From Pontibacter qinzhouensis (GTDB lineage: Bacteria; Bacteroidota; Bacteroidia; Cytophagales; Hymenobacteraceae): a DNA stretch of 64,000 bases. Below the pieces are notes generated by a model that did no database searches, was not told where the DNA came from, and saw only the letters and a program-made list of their open reading frames with translations. Below, one piece after another: positions 33,378 through 42,321 of the stretch; positions within the stretch are counted from its first letter, which is position 1; each line of letters starts with the position of its first letter. Position numbers and translations under genes: made by a program. The stretch spans positions 1 to 64,000 of the forward strand of contig NZ_VRTY01000003.1 in assembly GCF_008017455.1 (NCBI RefSeq), given 5' to 3'.

Positions 33378-35517
33378 ATTCAAAACACTATTCGACACAA
33401 AGAATCCTGACAATATAGCTTTTGCAGAGTTCTTTGATGCCGTAAAAAATGGGGAGTGGGAAGATATAATTCATCGTATCAGGTTAGAAGCCGACCATGA
33501 CGAAAGACAGAAATTAAAGCAGCGATACCTACCCTATGTTACAATATCCGGCACTTTTTCACAACGGACCAACGATGGATTAGAAGAGCATTCAGGTTTA
33601 CTCTGCATAGATTTTGACAAAGTTGCCAACCTGCCACAGACACAGCAGAACATACAAAACGACCCTTACACGTTTGCTTGTATGGTTTCGGCTTCTGGTA
33701 ACGGACTTGCAGCTATTGTTAAGATAGACCCTAAAAAACATGCAGACGCATTTTTAGCACTTGAAAGTTACTACTATAACAAGTTCGCTTTAATCTGTGA
33801 TCCGGCTTGTAAAGATGTTTCCAGGCCGCGCTATGTCACATACGACCCGAACGCGTACCTGAACCCGAACAGCCAGAAGTTTACAGCCTATCTACCAAAG
33901 AAGGCGCAGCCAAAACTTACAACATTCATTTATTCGGATTCAGACTTTGAAAACGTCATAGCGCAGATTGTTGATAACAACATTGATATTACAGGAGATT
34001 ATCAGCAGTGGCGCAATTTAGGATTTGCTATAGCATCAGCGTACAAGGAAGCAGGGCAGGATTATTTTGTAGCCATCAGTCAGTTTCATGCAAAGTATGA
34101 CTATGATATAGCCGTGAAGCAGTACGGGTACTGTGTCAAGTCCAGAGGGCAAGGTATCAGTATTTCCACGTTCTTTTATTATGCAAAGCTGGCAGGGTTA
34201 CAGATTGTATCCGACCGTACCAGGATAATTGCCACAGCCGCAAAGCAGGCCAAAAGAAGCAGGAGAGATGAAGCCAGTGCCATAAACCTACTAGAGCAAT
34301 TCGATGGCATTCCGGCAGCGGAATCAGAGCCAATAGTTAAGCAGGTTTTCAGTCAGAACATAGATACTAGGGATGAATCAGATTTACCCATAGTAGAACA
34401 AGCTGAACTTTTCCTGAAAACTAACTACTCCTTCAGGCGCAATGTTATCAGCAGGTATATTGAATTGAACGGGTTAGAGTTAACGGCCAAAGATTTCAAC
34501 TCTATTTACCTCCAAGCCCGAAAAGCGGTAGGTGATAGCCTGACCTTTGACCTTTGCGACAGGCTTATTAATTCGGATATGACACCGGATTATAACCCAT
34601 TGACAGAGTTTTTCCAGCGTCATGCCTACGATTACCAGGAAGGGTTGATTCAAAAGCTGATTACCTGCATCCGAACTGATAACTCCTACGATGTCGGCAT
34701 TTACATTTTAAAGTGGCTGGTAGGAATTGTAAGTGCAGCGCATGGTAAGCATAGCCCTTTGCTTTTAGTGCTGACAGGGGGGCAGGGATCCGGCAAGACA
34801 GAGTTTTTCCGCAGGCTCCTACCGCCTGAACTCAGAAAATACTATGCTGAATCAAAGTTGGATGCTGGCAAAGATGATGAATTGCTAATGACACAGAAGC
34901 TTCTAATTATGGATGATGAGATGGGCGGCAAGTCAAAGCAGGAGGCCAAACGGCTGAAAGAACTTACATCTAAACAGACGTTTTCTTTGAGGGAGCCATA
35001 CGGCAGGAATAACGTTGACCTGCAAAGGCTGGCTGTGCTGTGCGGTACCACCAATGATATACAGGTGCTATCAGACCCTACCGGAAACAGGCGCATTATT
35101 CCTATTAACGTGCTTTCGATCAATCACGAATTATACAATAGCATAGATAAAACCGCACTCTTTGCTGAGGCATACCAGTTTTACACGCGTGGGTTTGACT
35201 GGCAGCTTACCAAAGAAGAGGTTCAGGCTTTGAATTGTGGTTCTTCTGAGTTTGAAGAGGTCTTTGCTGAAAAAGAATTGGTGATTGAATATTTCGAGAG
35301 AGCAGACGAACCAGGACTACCAGGCCTTGTAGACAAAACAAGAAGATCAATTTCATGGATTGCAAGCTGGCTTTATGAACGCTCCAAACACAGGATAGAC
35401 AAGCGCAAACTTAAACTAGCAATGGAGCAATTAGGCTATCAGTATAAAGCATATAAGGTCGGCGGTCAGACATTGAGAGGTTTCGAGTTTAAGATTAAAC
35501 AAAATGCAACTTCTTAG
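33364..35517 (+). CDS. Primase-helicase with BT4734-like and VirE domains
   Basis: 717 aa replication protein. The N-terminus (40-185) is the BT4734-like/VirE-N primase-type fold with GLLCIDFDKV and MVSASGNGLAAIVKI. A PriCT-2-like linker follows (QQWRNLGFAIASAY to SISTFFYYAKLAG). The C-terminal VirE AAA+ helicase has Walker A VLTGGQGSGKTEFF (~470-482), Walker B KLLIMDDEM and the arginine-finger area DPTGNRRIIPI. It should prime and unwind at the phage origin. An iteron-like repeat region follows directly. Confidence 0.88.
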   Translation: MKISKFKTLFDTKNPDNIAFAEFFDAVKNGEWEDIIHRIRLEADHDERQKLKQRYLPYVTISGTFSQRTNDGLEEHSGLLCIDFDKVANLPQTQQNIQNDPYTFACMVSASGNGLAAIVKIDPKKHADAFLALESYYYNKFALICDPACKDVSRPRYVTYDPNAYLNPNSQKFTAYLPKKAQPKLTTFIYSDSDFENVIAQIVDNNIDITGDYQQWRNLGFAIASAYKEAGQDYFVAISQFHAKYDYDIAVKQYGYCVKSRGQGISISTFFYYAKLAGLQIVSDRTRIIATAAKQAKRSRRDEASAINLLEQFDGIPAAESEPIVKQVFSQNIDTRDESDLPIVEQAELFLKTNYSFRRNVISRYIELNGLELTAKDFNSIYLQARKAVGDSLTFDLCDRLINSDMTPDYNPLTEFFQRHAYDYQEGLIQKLITCIRTDNSYDVGIYILKWLVGIVSAAHGKHSPLLLVLTGGQGSGKTEFFRRLLPPELRKYYAESKLDAGKDDELLMTQKLLIMDDEMGGKSKQEAKRLKELTSKQTFSLREPYGRNNVDLQRLAVLCGTTNDIQVLSDPTGNRRIIPINVLSINHELYNSIDKTALFAEAYQFYTRGFDWQLTKEEVQALNCGSSEFEEVFAEKELVIEYFERADEPGLPGLVDKTRRSISWIASWLYERSKHRIDKRKLKLAMEQLGYQYKAYKVGGQTLRGFEFKIKQNATS

Positions 35518-35518
35518 T

Positions 35519-35792
35519 TTTTGCAACCGATTTTGCAACCGATTTTGCAACCTGAAACAACTAACTATTAGATAGTTATACTAAAGTTGCAAAAGTTGCA
35601 AATAATATTCTAATAAACATAAGCAGTCATTTTATATAGCACACACAGACATATACACCCCCTTTTATAATGTATTATATACTCTGGTGCTTTATGTGAA
35701 CTTGAAATTGCAACCTGCTAAAATAGTCTCTAAACACTATGATTATCAATCTCTTACGGGTTGCAATTTCAAAACGCAAAAATTTTGCAACC
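35519..35792. repeat. TTGCAA iteron-like region, candidate replication origin
   Basis: Eight TTGCAA copies lie in 274 bases, five with the form TTGCAACC. Three are in exact 12-base tandem (starting 35521, 35533, 35545), two are nine bases apart (35587, 35596), and three lie at 35708, 35761 and 35785. The DNA between them is A/T-rich. Position beside the primase-helicase gene and gene-free status fit an origin. Confidence 0.6.
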
Positions 35793-35812
35793 TCACTAAA
35801 TGAATAGTAATT

Positions 35813-36178
35813 ATGAAAAATAATCCATCAGAAATACAATTACAGGCAAGCGTCTTTCAGAAGCTTTGGAATGAATACCCCGAAACCCGTTACTCTTTCT
35901 TTGCGGTCCCGAACGGAGGCACCCGAAACCCCATCGAGGCAATGCAGCTCAAAGCCTCCGGCCTGGTGCCAGGGGTAGCAGATACAATCTTACTCTGGAA
36001 TGGCAAAGCCTATGCAGCGGAGTTTAAGACACTCAAAGGCAAACTCCGAGATGCACAGATTAAATTTAGGGAGCAGTGCGAAAGGCAAAACATTCCTTAT
36101 GTGGTGATTAGAACAGAAGAACAGTTTTGGGAATGGATACTACCGATTATAGACCAACGAAACCAGATTAGCGCGTGA
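35813..36178 (+). CDS. VRR-NUC domain nuclease
   Basis: 121 aa, a stand-alone PD-(D/E)xK nuclease. The core reads AVPNGGTRNPIEAMQLK, GVADTILLWNGKAYAAEFK (Asp and Glu-x-Lys of the active site) and KLRDAQIKFREQ. These phage enzymes act as Holliday-junction or flap nucleases beside replication genes. Confidence 0.88.
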   Translation: MKNNPSEIQLQASVFQKLWNEYPETRYSFFAVPNGGTRNPIEAMQLKASGLVPGVADTILLWNGKAYAAEFKTLKGKLRDAQIKFREQCERQNIPYVVIRTEEQFWEWILPIIDQRNQISA

Positions 36179-36282
36179 GAACCTTACCCCTTACGATCAT
36201 ACCAGGATATCCCAAGACTTAGCCAGAACAGGGAATTTTGAGGGGTTGATTAGAATACAGAAACTTTTAAAGCACAGGCAGG

Positions 36283-37086
36283 ATGAAATACAAAAACTAT
36301 CTGACAGAGCAGCAAACCCAATACCTAAAAGACAACTTTAGCCAAAAGAGCAACAAGGAGATGGCGCAGGAGTTAGGCGTGAAGCTGTACCATGTGCGTT
36401 ATGCCCTGTATTCTATGGGACTGACAAGAATGAAGCTTGATTACTGGACAGAGGAGCAGACAGCCTTTTTGAAAGAGAATTTCAGACTGATGGGAGATAA
36501 AGAGATAGCCACCGTGTTTGAGCAGCGATGGCCCAAAAGCAAGCCCTGGACGCTGAAGCATATAGAGAAAAAGCGCAATTACCTGCACCTGCACCGGACA
36601 AAGCAGGAGTTATACGAGATACACTGGCGCAACAAACGCAACGGCAGCTGGGACAACGCCCATAAGTGGATGTGGCAAACAAGGGGTGTTTCTAAGCCAG
36701 GAGACACAAGGGAGTGGCCAGACCAGGACGGAGTTTTAAGAAAGCATATCAAAACTGAAAAATCCTTTGTGCCTATGGCGCCTTATGTTTGGAGGCAGGA
36801 AAAGGGGGAGATACCGGAAGGATTCGTGATATGGTTCAAAGACCGAAACCCGCTGAATTGCGACATTGAAAACTTGGAATGCATCAGCAGAGCGGAGAAC
36901 GCAATCAGGAACAGCGCGGCCATAAGGCTTACCGACAACTACGTGGCAGCTATCAGCACCATGAAGGACAAGCACCTAAGAAATGAGATTAAGCAGCACC
37001 CTGAGCTGATACAGGCAATAAGGGCAAGGCTGCTACTAAAACGAAAAGTTAAAACCCTAATAAAACAGAGAAATGGCAAAGAATAA
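36283..37086 (+). CDS. HNH-like protein with two HTH repeats and lost His residues
   Basis: 267 aa. Two related N-terminal helix-turn-helix units start YLTEQQTQYLKDNF and YWTEEQTAFLKENF and are followed by NKEMAQELGV and DKEIATVFEQ. The C-terminal part matches the HNH_3 framework, but the usual histidines are replaced: PYVWRQEKGEIPEGFVIWFK has Val-Trp and Ile-Trp. The remainder, NPLNCDIENLECISRAEN, fits. It may bind DNA without cutting. Confidence 0.65.
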   Translation: MKYKNYLTEQQTQYLKDNFSQKSNKEMAQELGVKLYHVRYALYSMGLTRMKLDYWTEEQTAFLKENFRLMGDKEIATVFEQRWPKSKPWTLKHIEKKRNYLHLHRTKQELYEIHWRNKRNGSWDNAHKWMWQTRGVSKPGDTREWPDQDGVLRKHIKTEKSFVPMAPYVWRQEKGEIPEGFVIWFKDRNPLNCDIENLECISRAENAIRNSAAIRLTDNYVAAISTMKDKHLRNEIKQHPELIQAIRARLLLKRKVKTLIKQRNGKE

Positions 37087-37321
37087 ATTATCAGACCTTA
37101 ACAACCACCTTTTCGCACAACTGGAAAGGCTCAATGATGACGACTTAACAGCAGATCAGGTAGAAAAAGAAATCGGAAGGGCAAAGGCTATTTCATCCAT
37201 AGCCTCACAGGTAATACACTCCTCAAAAGTAACCCTAGAGGCTATGCGCCTGGTTGCCAGCGGAGACCTCAGAGAGGAGGAACTACCAGACCAGTTCAAC
37301 CATAAGAGATTACAGGCATGA
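37073..37321 (+). CDS. Hypothetical phage protein
   Basis: 82 aa, helical (DQVEKEIGRAKAISSIASQV). Overlaps both neighbours by a few bases. Proteins of this type sit next to HNH genes in many phages; function unknown. Confidence 0.6.
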   Translation: MAKNKLSDLNNHLFAQLERLNDDDLTADQVEKEIGRAKAISSIASQVIHSSKVTLEAMRLVASGDLREEELPDQFNHKRLQA

Positions 37322-37686
37322 CCCAAAAAGAGAAACAAGCGGTTGCCCTCTACTACCAGAGGAACACCCAAAGAGCCACCTGCAACAAGTACGGGATAAG
37401 CGCACAGCAGGCAAAGCAGATCGTTCAGGAGGTGTACGGGAAACTCAAATCCCACAAGGACACGATAGAGCAGAAGTACAGCAGCGTGGAGATACGCCGG
37501 TTCTATGCCCTCTACCTGGCAGGCTATGGCATCCGGGCAGACTACGAAGATTTGCTCAGGCACTGGCAGCTGGCAGCCTTTGACGAGCGGGTACACATAG
37601 ACCAGATCGTATTTGAGCTTTCAGAAGTATGGGAGAGGTTCAGCAACTGCCATACGATGCAACCACATTCAAGAATAGCAGCATGA
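37318..37686 (+). CDS. Hypothetical phage regulator-like protein
   Basis: 122 aa. NTQRATCNKYGISAQQAKQI resembles a helix-turn-helix, and the rest is helical and aromatic (RRFYALYLAGYGIRADYEDL). It could be a late-gene regulator, but evidence is weak. Coupled by ATGA at both ends. Confidence 0.55.
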   Translation: MTQKEKQAVALYYQRNTQRATCNKYGISAQQAKQIVQEVYGKLKSHKDTIEQKYSSVEIRRFYALYLAGYGIRADYEDLLRHWQLAAFDERVHIDQIVFELSEVWERFSNCHTMQPHSRIAA

Positions 37687-37865
37687 AAGCCTGGACACTC
37701 ACTTTCCAAATTAGGGACATGCTAGAAAGAGAGTGTCCCGACCTACACCCAGGCATAGCCCTGAAGATACATCAAGTAATTGAAAAGCACGAAACCCATG
37801 AAAGCATCAGATTATCAGGCTTTGCACAAGAAGCCTACCAGAGCAGCCCCACAGACAAAGAGTAA
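37683..37865 (+). CDS. Hypothetical phage protein
   Basis: 60 aa from the ATG coupled to the previous stop (MKAWTLTFQIRDMLERECPD). An in-frame ATG at 37629 is also possible. Overlaps the following gene by 68 bases in another frame. Confidence 0.45.
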   Translation: MKAWTLTFQIRDMLERECPDLHPGIALKIHQVIEKHETHESIRLSGFAQEAYQSSPTDKE

Positions 37866-38028
37866 ATCAGGCAAGGAGTTATTAGACCTTACGAGCAGCG
37901 AAGTTTCAAATATGATTGATGGATTTCTCCTAAAGGTGCCGCAGTACTTGGAATACGGAGATAATACAATCGTCTGCCATCACAAAGGATACGAGGTAAC
38001 AATCAGTTTTAAGATTAAGAAATTATGA
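37798..38028 (+). CDS. Hypothetical phage protein
   Basis: 76 aa from ATG at 37798, with a basic N-terminus and beta-rich C-terminus (YGDNTIVCHHKGYEVTISFK). The large overlap with the preceding frame leaves the true start uncertain. Confidence 0.5.
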   Translation: MKASDYQALHKKPTRAAPQTKSKSGKELLDLTSSEVSNMIDGFLLKVPQYLEYGDNTIVCHHKGYEVTISFKIKKL

Positions 38029-38477
38029 GCAACAAATATCAATGGCAGGGAGAACCAGTAAAAACAGTATTCGGGCACAGCTTTGTAGATTTTAACGAAG
38101 AAAAGCCGCTGTACTGGTATAACTTCCTTTGCACAGACGCAACACGAGGTGCATGTATACCATCCATTCAAGTTACAACCAAATCAGGAGAGGTCTTTTA
38201 CATTTCCAATCATGCCGGGATAGGAGCGCATAAGCTATCTAAAGGCGGCTGGCCTAACATGCCGCATGCTGGTATACCTAACACCGCACCTTTTGAGCCT
38301 GACCACAGGCCGCCTTATGGGTTACGAAAGCTTGATTTAGAAGAGTATGAACAGTTTGAGTCTGATAAAAACCACTGGCAAAGAACCCGATACCCTGAAG
38401 AATATAAAAAGATGGAAGGATTAAGAGAAGCCATCAGAAGTCAGCAAAACAAGAGAGGCTCAAATAAGCTCGAATAA
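38025..38477 (+). CDS. Hypothetical phage protein
   Basis: 150 aa, hydrophilic, with many Pro, Trp and His (GGWPNMPHAGIPNTAPFEPD) and a charged C-terminus. Coupled by ATGA to the previous gene. No family recognised. Confidence 0.55.
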   Translation: MSNKYQWQGEPVKTVFGHSFVDFNEEKPLYWYNFLCTDATRGACIPSIQVTTKSGEVFYISNHAGIGAHKLSKGGWPNMPHAGIPNTAPFEPDHRPPYGLRKLDLEEYEQFESDKNHWQRTRYPEEYKKMEGLREAIRSQQNKRGSNKLE

Positions 38478-38578
38478 GACACTTTCAGGTATCAGACCTA
38501 TTCCGCTACCATTAACAATAGATAGTTCAACCACGGCTATATAAGAAGCCACGAAATTAATTTTAATAGACACCAGAC

Positions 38579-38764
38579 ATGCCAATAGATTATAAGCGAT
38601 ACCCGCCCAACTGGAAAACAGAGATCAGGCCAGCGGTTTTAGATAGGGCCAACCACTGTTGCGAGTTTTGCGGGTTAAAGAACCATGCAGAAATATGGAT
38701 AGCGAAAAGGAGAGGCAAAACATCCTGGCACCCTACCAAAGATGATGCAGCACACATGGCCTAA
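38579..38764 (+). pseudogene. Truncated HNH-type endonuclease
   Basis: 61 aa beginning MPIDYKRYPPNWKTEIRPAV with the first zinc pair CCEFCGLKN, the usual N-terminus of a phage HNH protein. The expected DHxxx and second Cys pair are missing because the frame stops at 38764. The next 80 bases encode a different short frame. It looks like a shortened relict. Confidence 0.5.
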
Positions 38765-38843
38765 GAAGCTGGCCTTTATCCTGAAGTATGAGCCAGCCTA
38801 TTTTAATAAGTTACAGTTGAAATCAATAAATAAAGCAGCATAA
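38745..38843 (+). CDS. Possible 32-aa peptide
   Basis: Begins MQHTWPKKLAFILKYEPAYF and overlaps the HNH relict out of frame. Its stop overlaps the next start (TAATG), the coupling seen elsewhere in this operon. Confidence 0.35.
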   Translation: MQHTWPKKLAFILKYEPAYFNKLQLKSINKAA

Positions 38844-39397
38844 TGGAATTAAAAGAGAAAGCATGGGTATTGAACAAACAAAACTTCGGTGAGCCTTGGT
38901 TTGTACCAGACGATGCATTTTATGGCGAAACAAAAGGTAAGGCCAAAAAACAGGCATGGGACAGCATTAAGGATGATGGGCTTAAAAACTTTCTAGGCGA
39001 TGAAATCACCTATTTGAACATGCCTCTGGTGCGTTGCAAAGAATATGATAAATATTTAGTCAATGGTGAGCTAAAGACCCTCATTAGGATTGAAGAAGAT
39101 AACAGGCGGGAAGAAAGGGATGAAAGGCTAGAGCAGCTTTTAATTTCAAATCCAGATGCAAAAGCTTATATCAGGAAAGGCGGTTACTACTATTGCTCAG
39201 GCTTTTGCGGTTATACAGAAAGGCAGGCAGATGCAGGTGTTTACACGATTCAGGAGGCAGTAAGAGAAGTAAAAGGATGTTCACTTAGGGATCATATGGA
39301 TGCTATTTTAATAGATGTAGAGCAGCACAATAAGTTGATTCTTGATAAGATAAAGAGTCTGCAAAGTAGATTAATAACCACCGCGATAGTCGATTGA
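38843..39397 (+). CDS. Hypothetical phage protein
   Basis: 184 aa, charged. Features a Tyr/Cys-rich stretch (GGYYYCSGFCGYTERQADAG) in the C-terminal third. Family unknown. Confidence 0.6.
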   Translation: MELKEKAWVLNKQNFGEPWFVPDDAFYGETKGKAKKQAWDSIKDDGLKNFLGDEITYLNMPLVRCKEYDKYLVNGELKTLIRIEEDNRREERDERLEQLLISNPDAKAYIRKGGYYYCSGFCGYTERQADAGVYTIQEAVREVKGCSLRDHMDAILIDVEQHNKLILDKIKSLQSRLITTAIVD

Positions 39398-39404
39398 GGG
39401 ATAT

Positions 39405-39470
39405 GTTTGAGTTCCTTTTTGCTTTTTCTGCAAAAAGAACGAGTCCCGAAAGCGCGGCCATCGCCCTAAT
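39405..39470. repeat. GC-rich REP-like element, first of a related pair
   Basis: Intergenic. Contains an A/T hairpin (TTGCTTTTTCTGCAAAAAG region) and then CGAAAGCGCGGCCATCGCCC, which matches CGAATAGCACGGCCGTTGCCC at about 41907-41927 at roughly 16 of 20 positions. Confidence 0.4.
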
Positions 39471-39502
39471 TAAATTCACAACCATTTATAACCCATTATT
39501 AT

Positions 39503-39832
39503 ATGCAAACCACCCTTTGTAAAACAGACAGAGAAGAAATACTTAGGCTACTGGATCTTCTTGATAAGAAAAGATTTGCCACCGGCGTAGAGTGGCTGGA
39601 AGAATCAGAAGAATTCAAGAGCATTCAAAAGATAGCCTCCCAGGAACACCACCCTTCAGGCGACCAATCACTGCTAAGCAATGCCAGTAGTTTCAGTTGG
39701 GAAAGACTTCTTTCAATGAGAGATGAAGCTATGAAACTTTTCTTTAATGGCGGCCCGCAAGCTGAAATAGAGGGTATTATTCAGAGAGAAATAGAGCGTA
39801 GATTATTAGCCCTTTTACCACAGGAGAAATAA
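39503..39832 (+). CDS. Hypothetical phage protein
   Basis: 109 aa, helical and acidic (REEILRLLDLLDKKRFATGV). No motif recognised. Confidence 0.55.
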   Translation: MQTTLCKTDREEILRLLDLLDKKRFATGVEWLEESEEFKSIQKIASQEHHPSGDQSLLSNASSFSWERLLSMRDEAMKLFFNGGPQAEIEGIIQREIERRLLALLPQEK

Positions 39833-39836
39833 CAGA

Positions 39837-40196
39837 ATGAGTTGGAAACACAAAAAATGGCAAAAGAACAGGAAGGTATTAAAGCGTGATCTACGGTTAA
39901 TAATGGATACCCCTACAGCTATGGCTATAATCAAAACATACTCTGCTTATCAGCACAGAACACACATTTATAAGTTCTGGGCTATAATGGGCAAGCATAA
40001 AGCCTTTCAAGAGGAATACAACAGAGAGTTGTTTGGTAAAATGCTGACAGGCAGCGATGGTATCTGGCAGACCTTGTATTTTATCAATAAAGACCTCCAT
40101 GCAGCCCACATTAGACAAGTTCCAGAGAGATTAGCTTTAGGTGATGCCTACGGTATTGCTAAACGCTACATGCATCTGAACTTCCCTAGGCAGTAG
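39837..40196 (+). CDS. Hypothetical phage protein
   Basis: 119 aa, basic N-terminus (WKHKKWQKNRKVLKRDLRL) suggesting nucleic-acid contact. Helical throughout. Four bases after the previous gene. Confidence 0.55.
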   Translation: MSWKHKKWQKNRKVLKRDLRLIMDTPTAMAIIKTYSAYQHRTHIYKFWAIMGKHKAFQEEYNRELFGKMLTGSDGIWQTLYFINKDLHAAHIRQVPERLALGDAYGIAKRYMHLNFPRQ

Positions 40197-40243
40197 CCCT
40201 AATAATCAATCATTTAACATTAGTATTTTAGGAGAAATAGAAC

Positions 40244-40822
40244 ATGGAATATACAAAGATTCAACAAGCAGCCGGTAATTACGCTAACGATAGATATAGC
40301 GATAGCGCTCATTTAATTGATTCATGTTATGCTGGCTTTAAAGCAGGCGTAGAATGGGTTTTAGAGTATCACACCATCGGTTCTGAAAAAGCCCTTCTAA
40401 GCCAGGGTAGCCTATCTAAGAGATGGGTAGAAAAGGGAAAGGGAGTGTACCCGATATCAGACCAGCAGATTAAGGAATTAAGCGGGATTGCTGACTTGTT
40501 AATAGACTCTGACAATTACAAAAAGGAAGGGTGGGGGTTCTTTAAGAAAATACAAGAGTGGTTCCCTGATGCAGAAGTATTTAAGCCGAAAAGAACCTAC
40601 TCTGTAGGGCAGAAGTTTAAGGCTGAAGGAGGCAATGACTTTGTTTTGTCTACTACTGATGGCGGTTCCGCTCTACTTATTAGCTTAGAATCCGGATGGC
40701 CTGTTTTTTCAGCAAAAGCCACAGAGGTGGATGATGTGTACAAGATAACAGAATCTGAATTTGCAAGGATATGCGGTAATAGGCCAGAAGATTTTACTCT
40801 CATAGAACCCTTTAACCCCTAA
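40244..40822 (+). CDS. Hypothetical phage protein
   Basis: 192 aa. N-terminal helical region and a C-terminal beta-rich domain (YSVGQKFKAEGGNDFVLST, then ALLISLESGWPVF). Family unknown. Confidence 0.6.
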   Translation: MEYTKIQQAAGNYANDRYSDSAHLIDSCYAGFKAGVEWVLEYHTIGSEKALLSQGSLSKRWVEKGKGVYPISDQQIKELSGIADLLIDSDNYKKEGWGFFKKIQEWFPDAEVFKPKRTYSVGQKFKAEGGNDFVLSTTDGGSALLISLESGWPVFSAKATEVDDVYKITESEFARICGNRPEDFTLIEPFNP

Positions 40823-40825
40823 GAA

Positions 40826-41113
40826 ATGAAAGCAGAAGATACTGAGCTCCAAATAAAATGCTTAAATAAAGCTTCTAGAGAAGAATTAGGGCTATCCTTT
40901 ATGGCTGCAATGGCGGAAGGATACGACACCCTAGAAACAGTTCATAAGGCAATGGAAGAATACGCCCTAATCAAGCAAAAAGCCGCACTGGAGAGAGCAG
41001 CAGAGAATGCAAAGGTTCGCATTTATGCTCCTGACGAAGAAACTGAGCAATTCATAGATTGCCAAATTGAGATTGATAAAGACTCTATAACCAGTGAAAA
41101 GAATTTAGTATGA
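40826..41113 (+). CDS. Hypothetical phage protein
   Basis: 95 aa, helical with an acidic beta C-terminus. Three bases after the previous gene and overlapping the next by ATGA. Confidence 0.55.
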   Translation: MKAEDTELQIKCLNKASREELGLSFMAAMAEGYDTLETVHKAMEEYALIKQKAALERAAENAKVRIYAPDEETEQFIDCQIEIDKDSITSEKNLV

Positions 41114-41289
41114 GAAAGATAAAAATAGAAGTATCGTTAGGCATAGGATATGCAGCCAGAAGAGAAGAAAAATTAGAGATAGAAGTAGAAGACGAGGCCA
41201 CTCCTGAACAAATAGAAATGGAAGCCGGAGAAGCTGCTGAACAATGGGCCAACAACTACATTGATTTAGGTTTTGAGATTTTAGATTAA
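41110..41289 (+). CDS. Small acidic phage protein
   Basis: 59 aa. Opens with two beta strands (MRKIKIEVSLGIGYAARREE, then KLEIEVEDEATPEQIEMEAG) followed by a helix. This pattern is common in small phage proteins that accompany replication or packaging genes. Start is coupled to the previous stop. Confidence 0.55.
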   Translation: MRKIKIEVSLGIGYAARREEKLEIEVEDEATPEQIEMEAGEAAEQWANNYIDLGFEILD

Positions 41290-41311
41290 CCCCACCTAAA
41301 GACTAAAGACA

Positions 41312-41479
41312 ATGAAGAAAGCCTTAAAGTTGTTAAAGGAGCATCTGAAGGAGCTAAAAAGGGAGAAAAGAATGTTTTGCCCTACTGTAGAATTGAGAAT
41401 TAAAAAGATAATTGAGATCACAGAGGTTGAAATGTGCATAGAAGCTATTCAAGATTTATTAAAAGCCAGGAGAGTATAA
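41312..41479 (+). CDS. Small helical phage protein
   Basis: 55 aa beginning MKKALKLLKEHLKELKREKR, basic and helical. Ends three bases before the HNH gene. Confidence 0.5.
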   Translation: MKKALKLLKEHLKELKREKRMFCPTVELRIKKIIEITEVEMCIEAIQDLLKARRV

Positions 41480-41482
41480 CCA

Positions 41483-41833
41483 ATGAAGAAAGTAGACAGA
41501 GAAACCATTTACAACAAATACAATGGCAGGTGTGCTTATTGCGGAGGCTTATTACCAAAAGGCTGGCATGTAGACCACATAGAGCCAATTGTACGAGATT
41601 GGGTTAACGGCACATGTGAAAAACCGGAGAATGAGAACATAAACAACTGCAACCCTTCCTGTGCAAGCTGTAACATTCAGAAGAACTCGCTCACCTTAGA
41701 GCAATTCAGGCGCAACATACAGCAGTTTGTTAACTCCCTTAACCAGTACAGCACACAATATAAGTTTGCCAAAAAGTATGGCCTGGTGGATGAAACAAAT
41801 ACTGAAGTGCGTTTTTATTTTGAAACATTATAG
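41483..41833 (+). CDS. HNH endonuclease next to terminase
   Basis: 116 aa with a complete HNH zinc site: CAYCGG, the catalytic VDHIEPIV, and NCNPSCASCNIQK. In many siphoviruses an HNH nuclease next to the terminase is needed for DNA packaging at cos ends, so the location just before the small terminase suits that role. A 488-base gap separates them. Confidence 0.82.
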   Translation: MKKVDRETIYNKYNGRCAYCGGLLPKGWHVDHIEPIVRDWVNGTCEKPENENINNCNPSCASCNIQKNSLTLEQFRRNIQQFVNSLNQYSTQYKFAKKYGLVDETNTEVRFYFETL

Positions 41834-42321
41834 TGCCTTGGCTACCTGGAACGCAACAGTGATAGTAGTGGTTTAGTGCGCAGCACCGAAGCGAAGCGTA
41901 GCCACGAATAGCACGGCCGTTGCCCAAAAACAGGTTAAAAAAGTATATAAATAACACAGGTCATAGTATGCAGTATTCTTATTTGTACCATTTTATTTGT
42001 ATATTCGTACTACCAATTAATTGCTTCGATCAGTTTTTAGGTATTTTAGATCAGCAGGAGTAGTGGTTCCTGCTGATATTACCCATTACAGGAGTGGAGA
42101 AAGAGATAAGCGTTAATCTGGGAAAATCAGATGGAGGTGCTGAATGACCCAAAGTTGTTCGTAAAGTCTTAAAACGGCCTGCAATAGCAGAATACAGAAG
42201 TCCGATAAATAGCTTGCCAGTGTGCGGTGTTCATGCGGAATAGAATAACTCTAACACTTAAAATATAATTATCCCGTAAAACGTCACGGGTGGAGACAAA
42301 AATCATATAACAATTTTAAGA
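41834..42321. other. Gene-free region before terminase
   Basis: Contains a GC-rich REP-like element (about 41850-41930), a perfect 10-bp hairpin ATCAGCAGGA/TCCTGCTGAT (42050-42059 and 42068-42077, 8-nt loop) that may end early transcription, and a small stem CCCGT/ACGGG at about 42273-42290. Late promoter and, for a cos phage, the packaging site are expected around here, but I cannot identify them by eye. Confidence 0.5.

Noticed and set aside
36146..36341. Open frame reading TRLARENLTPYDHTRISQDL between the VRR-NUC and HNH-like genes
   Set aside because: The sequence looks protein-like, but an in-frame stop lies just upstream and I find no ATG, GTG or TTG start, so I could not call a gene. 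It may be a relict.
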